From: Sphaerotilus sulfidivorans | GTDB taxonomy: Bacteria; Pseudomonadota; Gammaproteobacteria; Burkholderiales; Burkholderiaceae_C | NCBI RefSeq assembly: GCF_013426975.1 | Contig: NZ_JACCPY010000013.1 | Coordinates: forward strand, 37,047 to 101,046 | Reading direction: 5' to 3' | Length of the DNA stretch: 64,000 nt | Part shown: piece by piece, positions 55,188-64,000 of the stretch | Position numbering within the stretch: the stretch's first letter is position 1 | Layout of the letters: each line of letters starts with the position of its first letter | Translations under genes and position numbers: made by a program | Notes under the pieces: model-generated | What the model saw: only the letters and a program-made list of their open reading frames with translations | The model's database searches: none | What the model was told of the DNA's origin: nothing

Positions 55188-55240
55188 GGCAGGGCAGATT
55201 GGGTGTCAGTGCCGGCGGGCATGCCGGCAACCGGCAAGAC

Positions 55241-55423
55241 TCAGGCGTCGGCCTTGGTCTTCAGGACCTTGCGGCCACGGTAGAAGCCGGTCGGGCTGAT
55301 GTGGTGACGCAGATGGATTTCGCCGGTGGTCGACTCGACCGCGGTGCCCGGGGTGGTCAGGGCATTGTGCGAACGGTGCATGCCACGCTTGGACGGCGAC
55401 TTCTTGTTTTGCTGGACGGCCAT
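55241..55423 (-). CDS. rpmF: 50S ribosomal protein L32
   Basis: The product is 60 aa from ATG at 55423. [19 protein letters not shown] at the start is the L32 hallmark. The zinc-binding Cys residues of some L32 proteins are absent, the C- type. rpmF-plsX-fabH-fabD-fabG-acpP-fabF is a well-known order. Confidence 0.97.
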   Translation of the reverse strand: MAVQQNKKSPSKRGMHRSHNALTTPGTAVESTTGEIHLRHHISPTGFYRGRKVLKTKADA

Positions 55424-55467
55424 GTTGAGACTCCTGAATCCTGGTTTTCCGATTGGAAAAGCTTTCG

Positions 55468-55473
55468 ATTGTA
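55468..55473 (-). promoter_or_regulatory. Candidate -10 (TACAAT) for rpmF-fab genes
   Basis: On the minus strand TACAAT lies 45 bp before the rpmF start, in the 128-bp gap after yceD. The upstream -35 is weak. It could drive rpmF and the fatty-acid genes in addition to readthrough from yceD. Confidence 0.35.
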
Positions 55474-55551
55474 GCACGACCTCCCGCCGGGTTCCGAATG
55501 CTCCCGGACTCGAGGGGCATCGGGGTGGCCGGATGTTGCTGTCGCGCCGCG

Positions 55552-56178
55552 TCAGTCGGTGCTGCCGCCGTCGTCCGTGCCTGGATCTCGGCGCAGCCGG
55601 GCCAGCACCGCGAACGGGTTCGGGCGCCCTGAGGCGCTTTCCTCCGCTGCGGCATCACCTGCCGGCGCGGGCGCCGCGGGCTGACCGTCAGGCAGGGCTT
55701 CACCCCGGTCGAGCCGGACCTCGACCGGGCAGGTCTCATGGCGAGCCACCGGGGGCAGTTCCATCAGCAGTTCGTCCTCGACCAGCTCGAGCAGATCGAA
55801 GGTGCGGCTCAGCGCCAGCACATCGTCCTCGCTGTCGGCGTCGAGTTCGGCTGCCTGGGTCTCGTTGGCGACGAACAGGAAGCTGCGCTCGAAGGCCAGT
55901 GCGGTGGCCACCGGCTCGAGACAGCGCTGGCAGGGCAGGTCCAGCTCGGCCGAGCCGCTCAGGTGCAGCCACAGTTCGGGCTCGGCGCCGCGGCGCGGGC
56001 GCAGTTCGGGCTCGGCATGCCAGCGCACTGCCGGCTGGTGCGCCGCATCGGCGTTCTCGTGCAGGCACTCGACCAGGCGCTCGAAGCCGGCCAGCGGCTC
56101 GTCGCCGCCCAGCGTCTCGCCCGACTCGATGAAGGCCCGCACGTCGAGGCGGCGGGGCTTGAATTCGCGTGCTTTCAT
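55552..56178 (-). CDS. yceD: YceD/DUF177 family protein
   Basis: The product is 208 aa from ATG at 56178. The DUF177 core has the CQRC motif ([12 protein letters not shown]) near residue 105 and an acidic stretch including [25 protein letters not shown]. In E. coli yceD precedes rpmF and is linked to 23S rRNA maturation; the function is not settled. The C-terminal 60 residues are Ala/Pro/Gly-rich and ordinary. It is divergent from the maf gene 58 bp away. Confidence 0.9.
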   Translation of the reverse strand: MKAREFKPRRLDVRAFIESGETLGGDEPLAGFERLVECLHENADAAHQPAVRWHAEPELRPRRGAEPELWLHLSGSAELDLPCQRCLEPVATALAFERSFLFVANETQAAELDADSEDDVLALSRTFDLLELVEDELLMELPPVARHETCPVEVRLDRGEALPDGQPAAPAPAGDAAAEESASGRPNPFAVLARLRRDPGTDDGGSTD

Positions 56179-56200
56179 GACGCGAAGTATGACGCGAAGT
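56177..56200. repeat. Exact 12-bp tandem repeat at the yceD start
   Basis: ATGACGCGAAGT occurs twice in tandem at 56177-56188 and 56189-56200, in the 58-bp gap between yceD and maf. The first copy overlaps the yceD start codon on the other strand. It may be a recent slip duplication. Confidence 0.95.
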
Positions 56201-56236
56201 GTCGGGGGCGGCCTTCGGCGCGGCCACAATCCGGCC

Positions 56237-56881
56237 ATGTCCGACACTGTCCTTCATCCCCCCCGCATGGCACGGCCGCCGCTGGTGCTGGCCTCGACCT
56301 CGCGCTATCGGCGCGAGCTGCTGGCTCGGCTGCGCCTGCCTTTCGAGGTCCGCGCGCCCGAGGTCGACGAGACGCCGCAGCCCGGCGAGACGCCCGCCGC
56401 CCTGAGCGAGCGGCTTGCGCTGGCCAAGGCGCGTGCGGTCGCCGCTGCGCATCCGCAGGCCATCGTCATCGGCTCCGACCAGGTCGCCGAGCTCGACGGC
56501 CAGCCGATCGGCAAGCCCGGTCGCCATGAGGCCGCCGTCGCGCAGCTGCGTGCGATGCGCGGGCGCAGCGTGGTCTTCCACACCGCGGTGGCGGTGCTGC
56601 GCCATGACACCGGCTTCGAGGCGGTGCGCCGCGTGCCGGTCACGGTGCGGGTGCGTTCGCTCAGCGAGGTCGAGATCGAGACCTACCTGCGGCTGGAGCA
56701 GCCCTACGACTGCGCCGGCAGCGCCAAGTGCGAGACGCTGGGCATCACGCTGCTCGACGCGATCGAGTCGGATGATCCGACCGCGCTGGTCGGGCTGCCG
56801 CTGATCGTGACCTCCGCGCTGCTGCGTGCGGCCGGGCTCGATGCGCTGGCGGTGCTGGCCGGCCATGGAGGTGGCGCATGA
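56237..56881 (+). CDS. Maf/YceF-type nucleoside-triphosphate pyrophosphatase
   Basis: The product is 214 aa from ATG at 56237. LASTSRYRRELLARL near residue 18, VDE near residue 42, IGSDQVAEL near residue 80 and GSAKCETLGI near residue 165 are Maf-family elements. The STSRYRRELL form fits the YceF branch that hydrolyses m7GTP to avoid wrong incorporation. The stop overlaps the next gene by ATGA. CACAAT lies just upstream and could give a very short leader. Confidence 0.9.
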   Translation: MSDTVLHPPRMARPPLVLASTSRYRRELLARLRLPFEVRAPEVDETPQPGETPAALSERLALAKARAVAAAHPQAIVIGSDQVAELDGQPIGKPGRHEAAVAQLRAMRGRSVVFHTAVAVLRHDTGFEAVRRVPVTVRVRSLSEVEIETYLRLEQPYDCAGSAKCETLGITLLDAIESDDPTALVGLPLIVTSALLRAAGLDALAVLAGHGGGA

Positions 56882-57672
56882 GCACGACGACGAAGAGCGG
56901 GCCGAAGGGCCGTCTCTGGCTGGTGCCCAACACGCTGGACCTGGGCACGCTGCGCGAGGGCCAGCCGGTGCCCGACCTGCAGCAGGTGCTGCCGCTGGGC
57001 GCGATCCGCGTCGCCGCAGGCCTGTCGCACTGGGTGGCGGAGAACGCGCGCAGTGCGCGGGCGCTGCTCAAGCGGGTCGATGCGGTGGTGCCGCTGGCGC
57101 AGCCGCTGCAGGCGCTCTCGATCCGCGAGCTGCCGCGCCCGCCCAAGGGGCGTGCCGATCCGAAAGCCCCGGCGCCCGACTGGGCCGGGCTGCTGGCGCC
57201 GGCGCTGGCCGGGCACGATGTCGGTCTGGTGTCGGAGGCGGGCCTGCCGGCGGTGGCCGATCCCGGCGCCGAGCTGGTGCGGGTCGCGCATGCGCAGGGC
57301 ATCACGGTGATGCCGCTGTCGGGGCCCAGCTCGCTGATCCTGGCGGTGGCCGCCAGCGGCCTCAACGGCCAGAGCTTCGCCTTCGTCGGCTACCTGCCGA
57401 CCGACGCGGCCGAGCGCACCCGGCGCCTGCGCGACCTGGAGGCGCACTCCAGGCGCTGGCAGCAGACGCAGCTGCTGATCGAGACGCCCTACCGCAACGC
57501 CGCGATGGCGCAGGCGCTGCTGGCCGCGCTCAACCCGCAGACCTGGCTGAGCATCAGCTGCGGGCTGACGCTGGAGGGTGGGTCGACCCGCACGCTGCGG
57601 GTCGCGCAGTGGCGTGCGTCGCCGCCGGAGCTGCCCGGCGACGTGCCGGCGGTGTTCGCCTTCCTGGCCTGA
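56878..57672 (+). CDS. Tetrapyrrole-methylase family protein, RsmI-related
   Basis: The product is 264 aa. LWLVPNTLDLG near residue 14, GLVSEAGLPAVADPGAELVRVAH near residue 116 and GPSSLILAVAASGLNGQSFAFVGYLP near residue 147 are typical of the SAM-dependent tetrapyrrole methylase fold, closest in style to RsmI (16S rRNA C1402 2'-O-methylation). The N-terminus differs from RsmI in its first 60 residues, so a paralogue is possible. It is coupled by ATGA to the maf gene and converges on rhlE. Confidence 0.85.
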   Translation: MSTTTKSGPKGRLWLVPNTLDLGTLREGQPVPDLQQVLPLGAIRVAAGLSHWVAENARSARALLKRVDAVVPLAQPLQALSIRELPRPPKGRADPKAPAPDWAGLLAPALAGHDVGLVSEAGLPAVADPGAELVRVAHAQGITVMPLSGPSSLILAVAASGLNGQSFAFVGYLPTDAAERTRRLRDLEAHSRRWQQTQLLIETPYRNAAMAQALLAALNPQTWLSISCGLTLEGGSTRTLRVAQWRASPPELPGDVPAVFAFLA

Positions 57673-57689
57673 ACCGGCCGTTCAGGCCC

Positions 57690-59198
<1,509 letters not shown>

Positions 59199-59509
59199 CA
59201 CCTCGCGATTATCCTGCGGTTGAGGGACCTGCCGGCACCGGCGACGTGAATTGCCCACGACCGGGCTCTGCCGCTGGCCGTCGGCCGCGCGCGGAATCGG
59301 CAAATTGACACGCGATGCCCGCTCCGGCGCGGGGCCGGCCGCCCTGGGCACGATGCGTCACGGAAAACCCTAAGCACAATCCGGGAGAATCGACCGTGCA
59401 GGGCCGATGGGGCGGTGCCGCCGCCCGCTCGATGCCTTGCTCGATTGCTTTCTTGCGCGTTCTGAACCTTCTTCAACTTCCTTCTGATCCTTCGCGAGAT
59501 CCTTCACCC
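59199..59509. other. Divergent intergenic region rhlE/manC
   Basis: This 311-bp gap must hold the promoters of rhlE (minus) and of the polysaccharide cluster (plus). A TTGACA occurs at 59305-59310 on the plus strand without a clear -10, and a GATAAT occurs at 59208-59213 on the minus strand only 10 bp from the rhlE start. No small gene is supported. Confidence 0.5.
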
Positions 59510-60967
59510 ATGAGCCAGACCTCTTCTTCTCCCATCGTCGTGCAGCCGGTGATCATGGCCGGCGGCAGCGGCACGCGGCTGTGGCCGCTGTCGCGCGCGG
59601 GCTATCCGAAGCAGTTCCTGGTGCTGGGCGACAGCAACCGCAGCCTGTTCCAGGAAGCGGCGTTGCGCCTGGCGGGGCTGGCGGCGGCGGACATCGCGCC
59701 GGCTGCGCCGCTGGTGGTGGGCAACGAGGAGCACCGCTTCCTGGCGCTGGACCAGCTGCGCGAGGTGCGCCAGATGCCCTCGGCGGTGGTGCTGGAGCCG
59801 GCCGGGCGCAACACCGCGCCGGCGCTGACGCTGGCGGCGCTGCAGGCGCTCGAGGGCGGTCAGGATCCGGTGCTGGTGGTGACGCCGGCAGACCAGACGG
59901 TGACCGACGAGGCGGCGTATGCGGAGGCGCTGCGCCAGGCGGTGCGGCTGGCGGCCGACGGTCTGGTGGTGATCCTGGGCATCACGCCCGACGCGCCGGA
60001 GACCGGCTACGGCTACATCCGCACGCTGCCGGAGCTGGGCGCGGCGCGGGTGGCGCAGTTCGTCGAGAAGCCGGACCTGGCGACCGCCGAGCGCTATCTG
60101 TCCGAGGGCGGCTACTTCTGGAACAGCGGCATGTTCGTGCTGCGCGCCTCGGTGTGGATGAAGGCGCTGCAGACCTTCCGCCCCGACATCGCCGAGGCGG
60201 TGAAGGCGGCCTGGGCGCCGCGCCAGTGCGATGCGCAGTTCGTGCGGCCGGGCAAGGCGGAGTTCGCGGCGGTGCCGTCGGAATCGGTGGACTACGCGGT
60301 GATGGAACGCTGCCCGGGCAGCGAGTTCGACATCCGCATGGTGCCGCTGAGCGCGGGCTGGAACGACCTGGGCGCCTGGGAGGCGGTCTGGCAGGTGTCG
60401 GGCAAGGACGAGAACGGCAACGCCTGCGTCGGCGACGTGATCGCCAAGGACAGCCGCGACACGCTGGTGCACTCGAGCGGCCGGCTGGTGAGCGTGGTGG
60501 GCGTCGAGAACCTGGTGGTGGTGGAAACGGCCGATGCGGTGATGGTGGCCGACCGCAGCCGCAGCCAGGAGGTCAAGCAGATCGTCGCGCAGCTGGGCAA
60601 GAGCGGACGCACCGAGCACACGCTGCACCGCAAGGTGCATCGGCCCTGGGGCTGGTACGACTCGATCGACGCCGGCCCGCGCTTCCAGGTCAAGCGCATC
60701 ATGGTCAAGCCGGGCGCCTCGCTGAGCCTGCAGATGCATCACCACCGTGCCGAGCACTGGATCGTCGTGACCGGCACCGCCGAGATCACCAACGGCGACA
60801 AGGTGCTGATGCTGAGCGAGAATCAGTCGACCTACATCCCGCTGGGGCAGGTGCATCGCCTGGCCAACCCGGGCAAGGTGCCGCTGGAGATCATCGAGGT
60901 GCAGTCCGGCTCCTACCTGGGCGAAGACGACATCGTTCGCTATGAGGACACTTACGGCCGCAACTGA
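59510..60967 (+). CDS. manC: Mannose-1-phosphate guanylyltransferase / mannose-6-phosphate isomerase
   Basis: The product is 485 aa from ATG at 59510. The nucleotidyltransferase half begins [14 protein letters not shown] near residue 16, and FVEKPDLATAERYL near residue 185 is typical of ManC. The C-terminal cupin half has QMHHHRAEHWIVVTGTA near residue 407, the isomerase metal site. It makes GDP-mannose and often fructose-6-phosphate from mannose-6-phosphate. First gene of a surface-polysaccharide cluster, with 12 bp to rmlB. Confidence 0.95.
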   Translation: MSQTSSSPIVVQPVIMAGGSGTRLWPLSRAGYPKQFLVLGDSNRSLFQEAALRLAGLAAADIAPAAPLVVGNEEHRFLALDQLREVRQMPSAVVLEPAGRNTAPALTLAALQALEGGQDPVLVVTPADQTVTDEAAYAEALRQAVRLAADGLVVILGITPDAPETGYGYIRTLPELGAARVAQFVEKPDLATAERYLSEGGYFWNSGMFVLRASVWMKALQTFRPDIAEAVKAAWAPRQCDAQFVRPGKAEFAAVPSESVDYAVMERCPGSEFDIRMVPLSAGWNDLGAWEAVWQVSGKDENGNACVGDVIAKDSRDTLVHSSGRLVSVVGVENLVVVETADAVMVADRSRSQEVKQIVAQLGKSGRTEHTLHRKVHRPWGWYDSIDAGPRFQVKRIMVKPGASLSLQMHHHRAEHWIVVTGTAEITNGDKVLMLSENQSTYIPLGQVHRLANPGKVPLEIIEVQSGSYLGEDDIVRYEDTYGRN

Positions 60968-60979
60968 CCTCCTTCATCC

Positions 60980-62044
60980 ATGATCCTCATCACCGGCGCC
61001 GCCGGCTTCATCGGCGGCAATTTCGTTCATCACTGGTTCGAGCGCAGCGAAGAGCCGGTGGTGGTTCTGGACAAGCTGACGTACGCGGGCAACCCGGCGA
61101 CCATCCAGTCGCATCTGGACGCCGGCCGCTGCACGCTGGTGCAGGGTGACATCGGCGACCGCGCGCTGGTCTCGCGGGTGCTGGCCGAGCACCGCCCGCG
61201 CGCGGTGCTGCACTTCGCGGCCGAGAGCCATGTCGACCGCAGCATCCACGGCCCCGGCGAGTTCATCCAGACCAACATGGTGGGCACCTTCGAGCTGCTG
61301 GAAGCCGTGCGGGCCTACTGGAGCGCGCTGGAGGCCGAGCCCAAGGCGGCGTTCCGCTTCCTGCATGTCTCGACCGACGAGGTCTACGGCTCGCTCTCCG
61401 AGACCGACCCGGCCTTCAGCGAGACCACGCCGTACGCGCCCAACAGCCCGTACTCGGCCAGCAAGGCCGGCAGCGACCACCTGGTGCGCGCCTACCACCA
61501 CACCTACGGCCTGCCGACGCTGACGACCAACTGCTCGAACAACTACGGGCCCTATCACTTCCCCGAGAAGCTGATCCCGCTGATGATCCTGAACGCCCTG
61601 GAGGGCAAGCCGCTGCCGGTCTACGGCGACGGTCAGAACATCCGCGACTGGCTCTATGTGCGCGATCACTGCGAGGCGATCCGCCAGGTGCTGGCCAAGG
61701 GTCGGCTGGGCGAGACCTACAACGTCGGCGGCAAGAACGAGATCAGGAACCTCGACGTGGTGCAGGTGATCTGCGCCAAGCTCGACGCGCTGCGCCCGAA
61801 GGCGGACGGCACGAGCTACGCCAGCCAGATCACGTTCGTGGCCGACCGCCCGGGCCATGACCGCCGCTACGCGATCGACCCGACCAAGATCGAGGCCGAG
61901 ATCGGCTGGACGCCTGCCGAATCCTTCGAGACCGGCATCGACAAGACGGTGACCTGGTACCTGGAGAACACCGCGTGGATCGACTCGGTGCGCACCGGCG
62001 CCTACCGCGAGTGGGTGTCGAAGAACTACAGCGCACGCGACTGA
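60980..62044 (+). CDS. rmlB: dTDP-glucose 4,6-dehydratase
   Basis: The product is 354 aa. The NAD-binding [10 protein letters not shown] near residue 5, the STDEVYGSL element near residue 134 with the catalytic Asp-Glu pair, and the [10 protein letters not shown] (Tyr-Lys) near residue 158 identify RmlB. It makes dTDP-4-keto-6-deoxyglucose, the precursor of dTDP-rhamnose. rmlD follows after 17 bp. Confidence 0.96.
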   Translation: MILITGAAGFIGGNFVHHWFERSEEPVVVLDKLTYAGNPATIQSHLDAGRCTLVQGDIGDRALVSRVLAEHRPRAVLHFAAESHVDRSIHGPGEFIQTNMVGTFELLEAVRAYWSALEAEPKAAFRFLHVSTDEVYGSLSETDPAFSETTPYAPNSPYSASKAGSDHLVRAYHHTYGLPTLTTNCSNNYGPYHFPEKLIPLMILNALEGKPLPVYGDGQNIRDWLYVRDHCEAIRQVLAKGRLGETYNVGGKNEIRNLDVVQVICAKLDALRPKADGTSYASQITFVADRPGHDRRYAIDPTKIEAEIGWTPAESFETGIDKTVTWYLENTAWIDSVRTGAYREWVSKNYSARD

Positions 62045-62061
62045 CGCCGGGGGCCGCAGAC

Positions 62062-62973
62062 ATGAAGATCCTTCTTCTGGGCCAGGGCGGCCAGGTCGGG
62101 TGGGAGCTGCAGCGCGCGCTGGCGCCGCTGGGCGAGGTGGTCGGGCTCGACCATGACAGCGCCGCCAACCCCGGCGGACTGCACGGCGACTTCAGCCGGC
62201 CCGAGGCGCTGGCGGCCACGGTCGCGGCGGTCAAGCCGGACCTGATCGTCAACGCCGCGGCGCACACTGCGGTCGACAAGGCCGAGAGCGAGCCCGAGCT
62301 GGCGCGTGCGATCAACGCGACCGCCCCGGGCGTGCTGGCGCGCTGCGCGGCCGAGACCGGCGCCTGGCTGGTGCACTACAGCACCGACTATGTCTTCGAC
62401 GGCTCGGGCGATGCTGCCCGCGACGAGGAGGCCGCCACCGGCCCCTTGAGCGTCTACGGCCAGACCAAGCTGGAGGGCGAGCAGCTCATCCGCGCCAGCG
62501 GCTGCCGGCACCTGATCCTGCGCACCAGCTGGGTCTACGCCGCGCGTGGCGGCAACTTCGCCAAGACCATGCTGCGCCTGGCGGCCGAGCGCGAACGCCT
62601 GACCGTCATCGACGACCAGATCGGCGCACCCACCGGCGCGGACCTGCTGGCCGACCTGACCGCGCAGATGGTGCGTACCGCCATGAGCACCCCGGCAGGC
62701 AGCGAGATCGACCTCTCCGGCGTCTACCACGCGGTGGCCGCCGGCGAGACCAGCTGGCACGGCTACGCGAGCTTCGTCATCGAGCAGGCCCGCCAGAGGG
62801 GCCGCGAACTCAAGGTCCAGGCCATCGACCCGGTGCCGACCAGCGCCTTCCCGACGCCGGCCAGGCGCCCGCACAACTCGCGCCTGTCGACGCAGAAACT
62901 CCAGCAGGTCTTCGGCCTGCGGCTGCCGCCGTGGCAGCAGGGCGTCGAGCGCATGCTCACCGAGATCCTCTGA
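62062..62973 (+). CDS. rmlD: dTDP-4-dehydrorhamnose reductase
   Basis: The product is 303 aa from ATG at 62062. The N-terminal [14 protein letters not shown] dinucleotide-binding motif, [10 protein letters not shown] near residue 110 and [10 protein letters not shown] (Tyr-Lys) near residue 133 match RmlD. It reduces dTDP-4-keto-rhamnose to dTDP-rhamnose. rmlA starts 1 bp after its stop. Confidence 0.95.
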   Translation: MKILLLGQGGQVGWELQRALAPLGEVVGLDHDSAANPGGLHGDFSRPEALAATVAAVKPDLIVNAAAHTAVDKAESEPELARAINATAPGVLARCAAETGAWLVHYSTDYVFDGSGDAARDEEAATGPLSVYGQTKLEGEQLIRASGCRHLILRTSWVYAARGGNFAKTMLRLAAERERLTVIDDQIGAPTGADLLADLTAQMVRTAMSTPAGSEIDLSGVYHAVAAGETSWHGYASFVIEQARQRGRELKVQAIDPVPTSAFPTPARRPHNSRLSTQKLQQVFGLRLPPWQQGVERMLTEIL

Positions 62974-62974
62974 C

Positions 62975-63862
62975 ATGAACACTCCTCGCAAGGGCATCAT
63001 CCTGGCCGGCGGCTCCGGCACCCGGCTGCACCCGGCCACGCTGGCCATCAGCAAGCAACTGCTGCCGGTGTACGACAAGCCGATGATCTACTACCCGCTG
63101 ACCACGCTGATGCTGGCCGGGATCCGCGACATCCTGATCATCTCGACGCCGCAGGACACGCCGCGCTTCGAGGCGCTGCTGGGCGACGGCAGCCGCTGGG
63201 GCCTGAACCTGCAGTACTGCGTGCAGCCCAGCCCGGACGGTCTGGCGCAGGCCTTCATCCTGGGCCGGGACTTCGTGGGCGGCGCGCCCAGCGCCTTGGT
63301 GCTGGGCGACAACATCTTCCACGGGCACGACCTGCAGCAGCTGCTCAACAGCGCGACCAGCCGCGAGACGGGCGCAAGCGTCTTCGCCTACCACGTGCAT
63401 GACCCGGAGCGCTACGGCGTGGTGGCGTTCGACGACCACAAGCGTGCGCTGAGCATCGAGGAAAAGCCCAAGGCGCCCAAGAGCAACTACGCGGTGACCG
63501 GCCTGTACTTCTACGACGAACAGGTCTGCGACATTGCCGCGAACATCGCGCCCAGCCCACGCGGCGAGCTGGAGATCACGGACGTCAACGCCGAGTACCT
63601 GCGCCAGGGCCGCCTGAGCGTGGAGATCATGGGCCGGGGCTACGCGTGGCTGGACACCGGCACGCACGACAGCCTGATGGAGGCGGGGCAGTTCATCGCC
63701 ACGCTGGAGAAGCGCCAGGGCCTGAAGGTGGCGTGCCCGGAGGAGATCGCCTGGCGCCGCGGCTGGATCGACGACGCGCAGCTGGACAAGCTGGCCGCCC
63801 CGATGCTGAAGAACGGCTATGGGCAGTACCTGAAGAAGGTGCTCGCCGAGCAGGTCTTCTGA
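62975..63862 (+). CDS. rmlA: Glucose-1-phosphate thymidylyltransferase
   Basis: The product is 295 aa. [16 protein letters not shown] near residue 7, [10 protein letters not shown] near residue 30 and [10 protein letters not shown] near residue 110 are family elements. It makes dTDP-glucose for rmlB. The gene order rmlB-D-A-C is standard. Confidence 0.97.
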   Translation: MNTPRKGIILAGGSGTRLHPATLAISKQLLPVYDKPMIYYPLTTLMLAGIRDILIISTPQDTPRFEALLGDGSRWGLNLQYCVQPSPDGLAQAFILGRDFVGGAPSALVLGDNIFHGHDLQQLLNSATSRETGASVFAYHVHDPERYGVVAFDDHKRALSIEEKPKAPKSNYAVTGLYFYDEQVCDIAANIAPSPRGELEITDVNAEYLRQGRLSVEIMGRGYAWLDTGTHDSLMEAGQFIATLEKRQGLKVACPEEIAWRRGWIDDAQLDKLAAPMLKNGYGQYLKKVLAEQVF

Positions 63863-63884
63863 CCCGCGCAGAAAGGACCAGGAC

Positions 63885-64000
63885 ATGAACATCATCCGCA
63901 CCGCCATTCCCGACGTGCTGATCCTCGAGCCGAAGGTGTTCGGCGACGCGCGCGGCTTCTTCATGGAGAGCTGGAACCAGAAGGTCTTCGACGAGGCGGT
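63885..64000 (+). CDS. rmlC: dTDP-4-dehydrorhamnose 3,5-epimerase, cut by window edge
   Basis: Only the first 38 codons are present. PDVLILEPKVFGDARGFFMESWN is the RmlC N-terminus, and the gene follows rmlA by 22 bp with an AGGACCAGGAC purine stretch upstream of ATG at 63885. The rest lies outside the window. Confidence 0.9.
   Translation, partial: MNIIRTAIPDVLILEPKVFGDARGFFMESWNQKVFDEA

Overview
The window is very GC-rich chromosomal DNA from a betaproteobacterium. Gene content and order point to the order Burkholderiales, probably the Leptothrix/Sphaerotilus/Rubrivivax side; this placement is inferred from synteny and protein style, not from a search. Coding density is high, many neighbouring genes overlap by ATGA, and GTG or TTG starts occur.

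Layout. (1) 1-3232, minus: two overlapping large P-loop GTPase-like genes, the second cut by the window edge; this is the least ordinary part of the window. (2) 3341-7818, minus: a metal (copper-type) resistance operon with a Cys/His-rich small protein, a small exported protein, a TolC-like lipoprotein, a short multicopper oxidase, a DUF411 protein and a CusF-like protein. (3) 7885-11620, plus: argB, a HAD nucleotidase, slmA, a DUF815 ATPase and a Nudix hydrolase. (4) 11648-19269, minus: a glycosyltransferase block (GT41/SPINDLY-like, GT2 with a helical tail, and a GT-like/methyltransferase-like fusion) followed by pilD-coaE-zapD-yacG. (5) 19315-28314: a DUF2917/LysR divergent pair, a GST, a chemoreceptor, a tRNA with clear promoter and terminator, a lone ureG, bfd and bfr with a Fur box, a lysR/lysA divergent pair, and sppA.

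(6) 28311-36770: Rieske protein, gph-like phosphatase and rluC in one minus-strand run, divergent from rne (RNase E) with a leader of about 700 nt; then a pabB-pabC fusion and a coiled-coil membrane protein. (7) 36796-49695, minus: the envelope-stress and translation/repair block rpoE-rseA-rseB-degQ, an intrinsic terminator, then lepA-lepB-DUF4845-rnc-era-recO-pdxJ-acpS-nagZ. (8) 49729-56178, minus: the fatty-acid block yceD-rpmF-plsX-fabH-fabD-fabG-acpP-fabF. (9) 56237-59198: maf and a tetrapyrrole-methylase-family gene (plus) converge on an RhlE-type helicase (minus). (10) 59510-64000, plus: the start of a surface-polysaccharide cluster, manC-rmlB-rmlD-rmlA-rmlC, running off the right edge.

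Functional links. The fatty-acid operon, acpS (activates AcpP) and rpoE (envelope stress) sit together, as is usual in this order. Pilin processing (pilD) sits directly downstream of a putative protein or surface glycosylation block. GDP-mannose and dTDP-rhamnose precursor genes at the right edge announce an exopolysaccharide or O-antigen locus. No insertion sequence, prophage, CRISPR array, rRNA or origin was seen.
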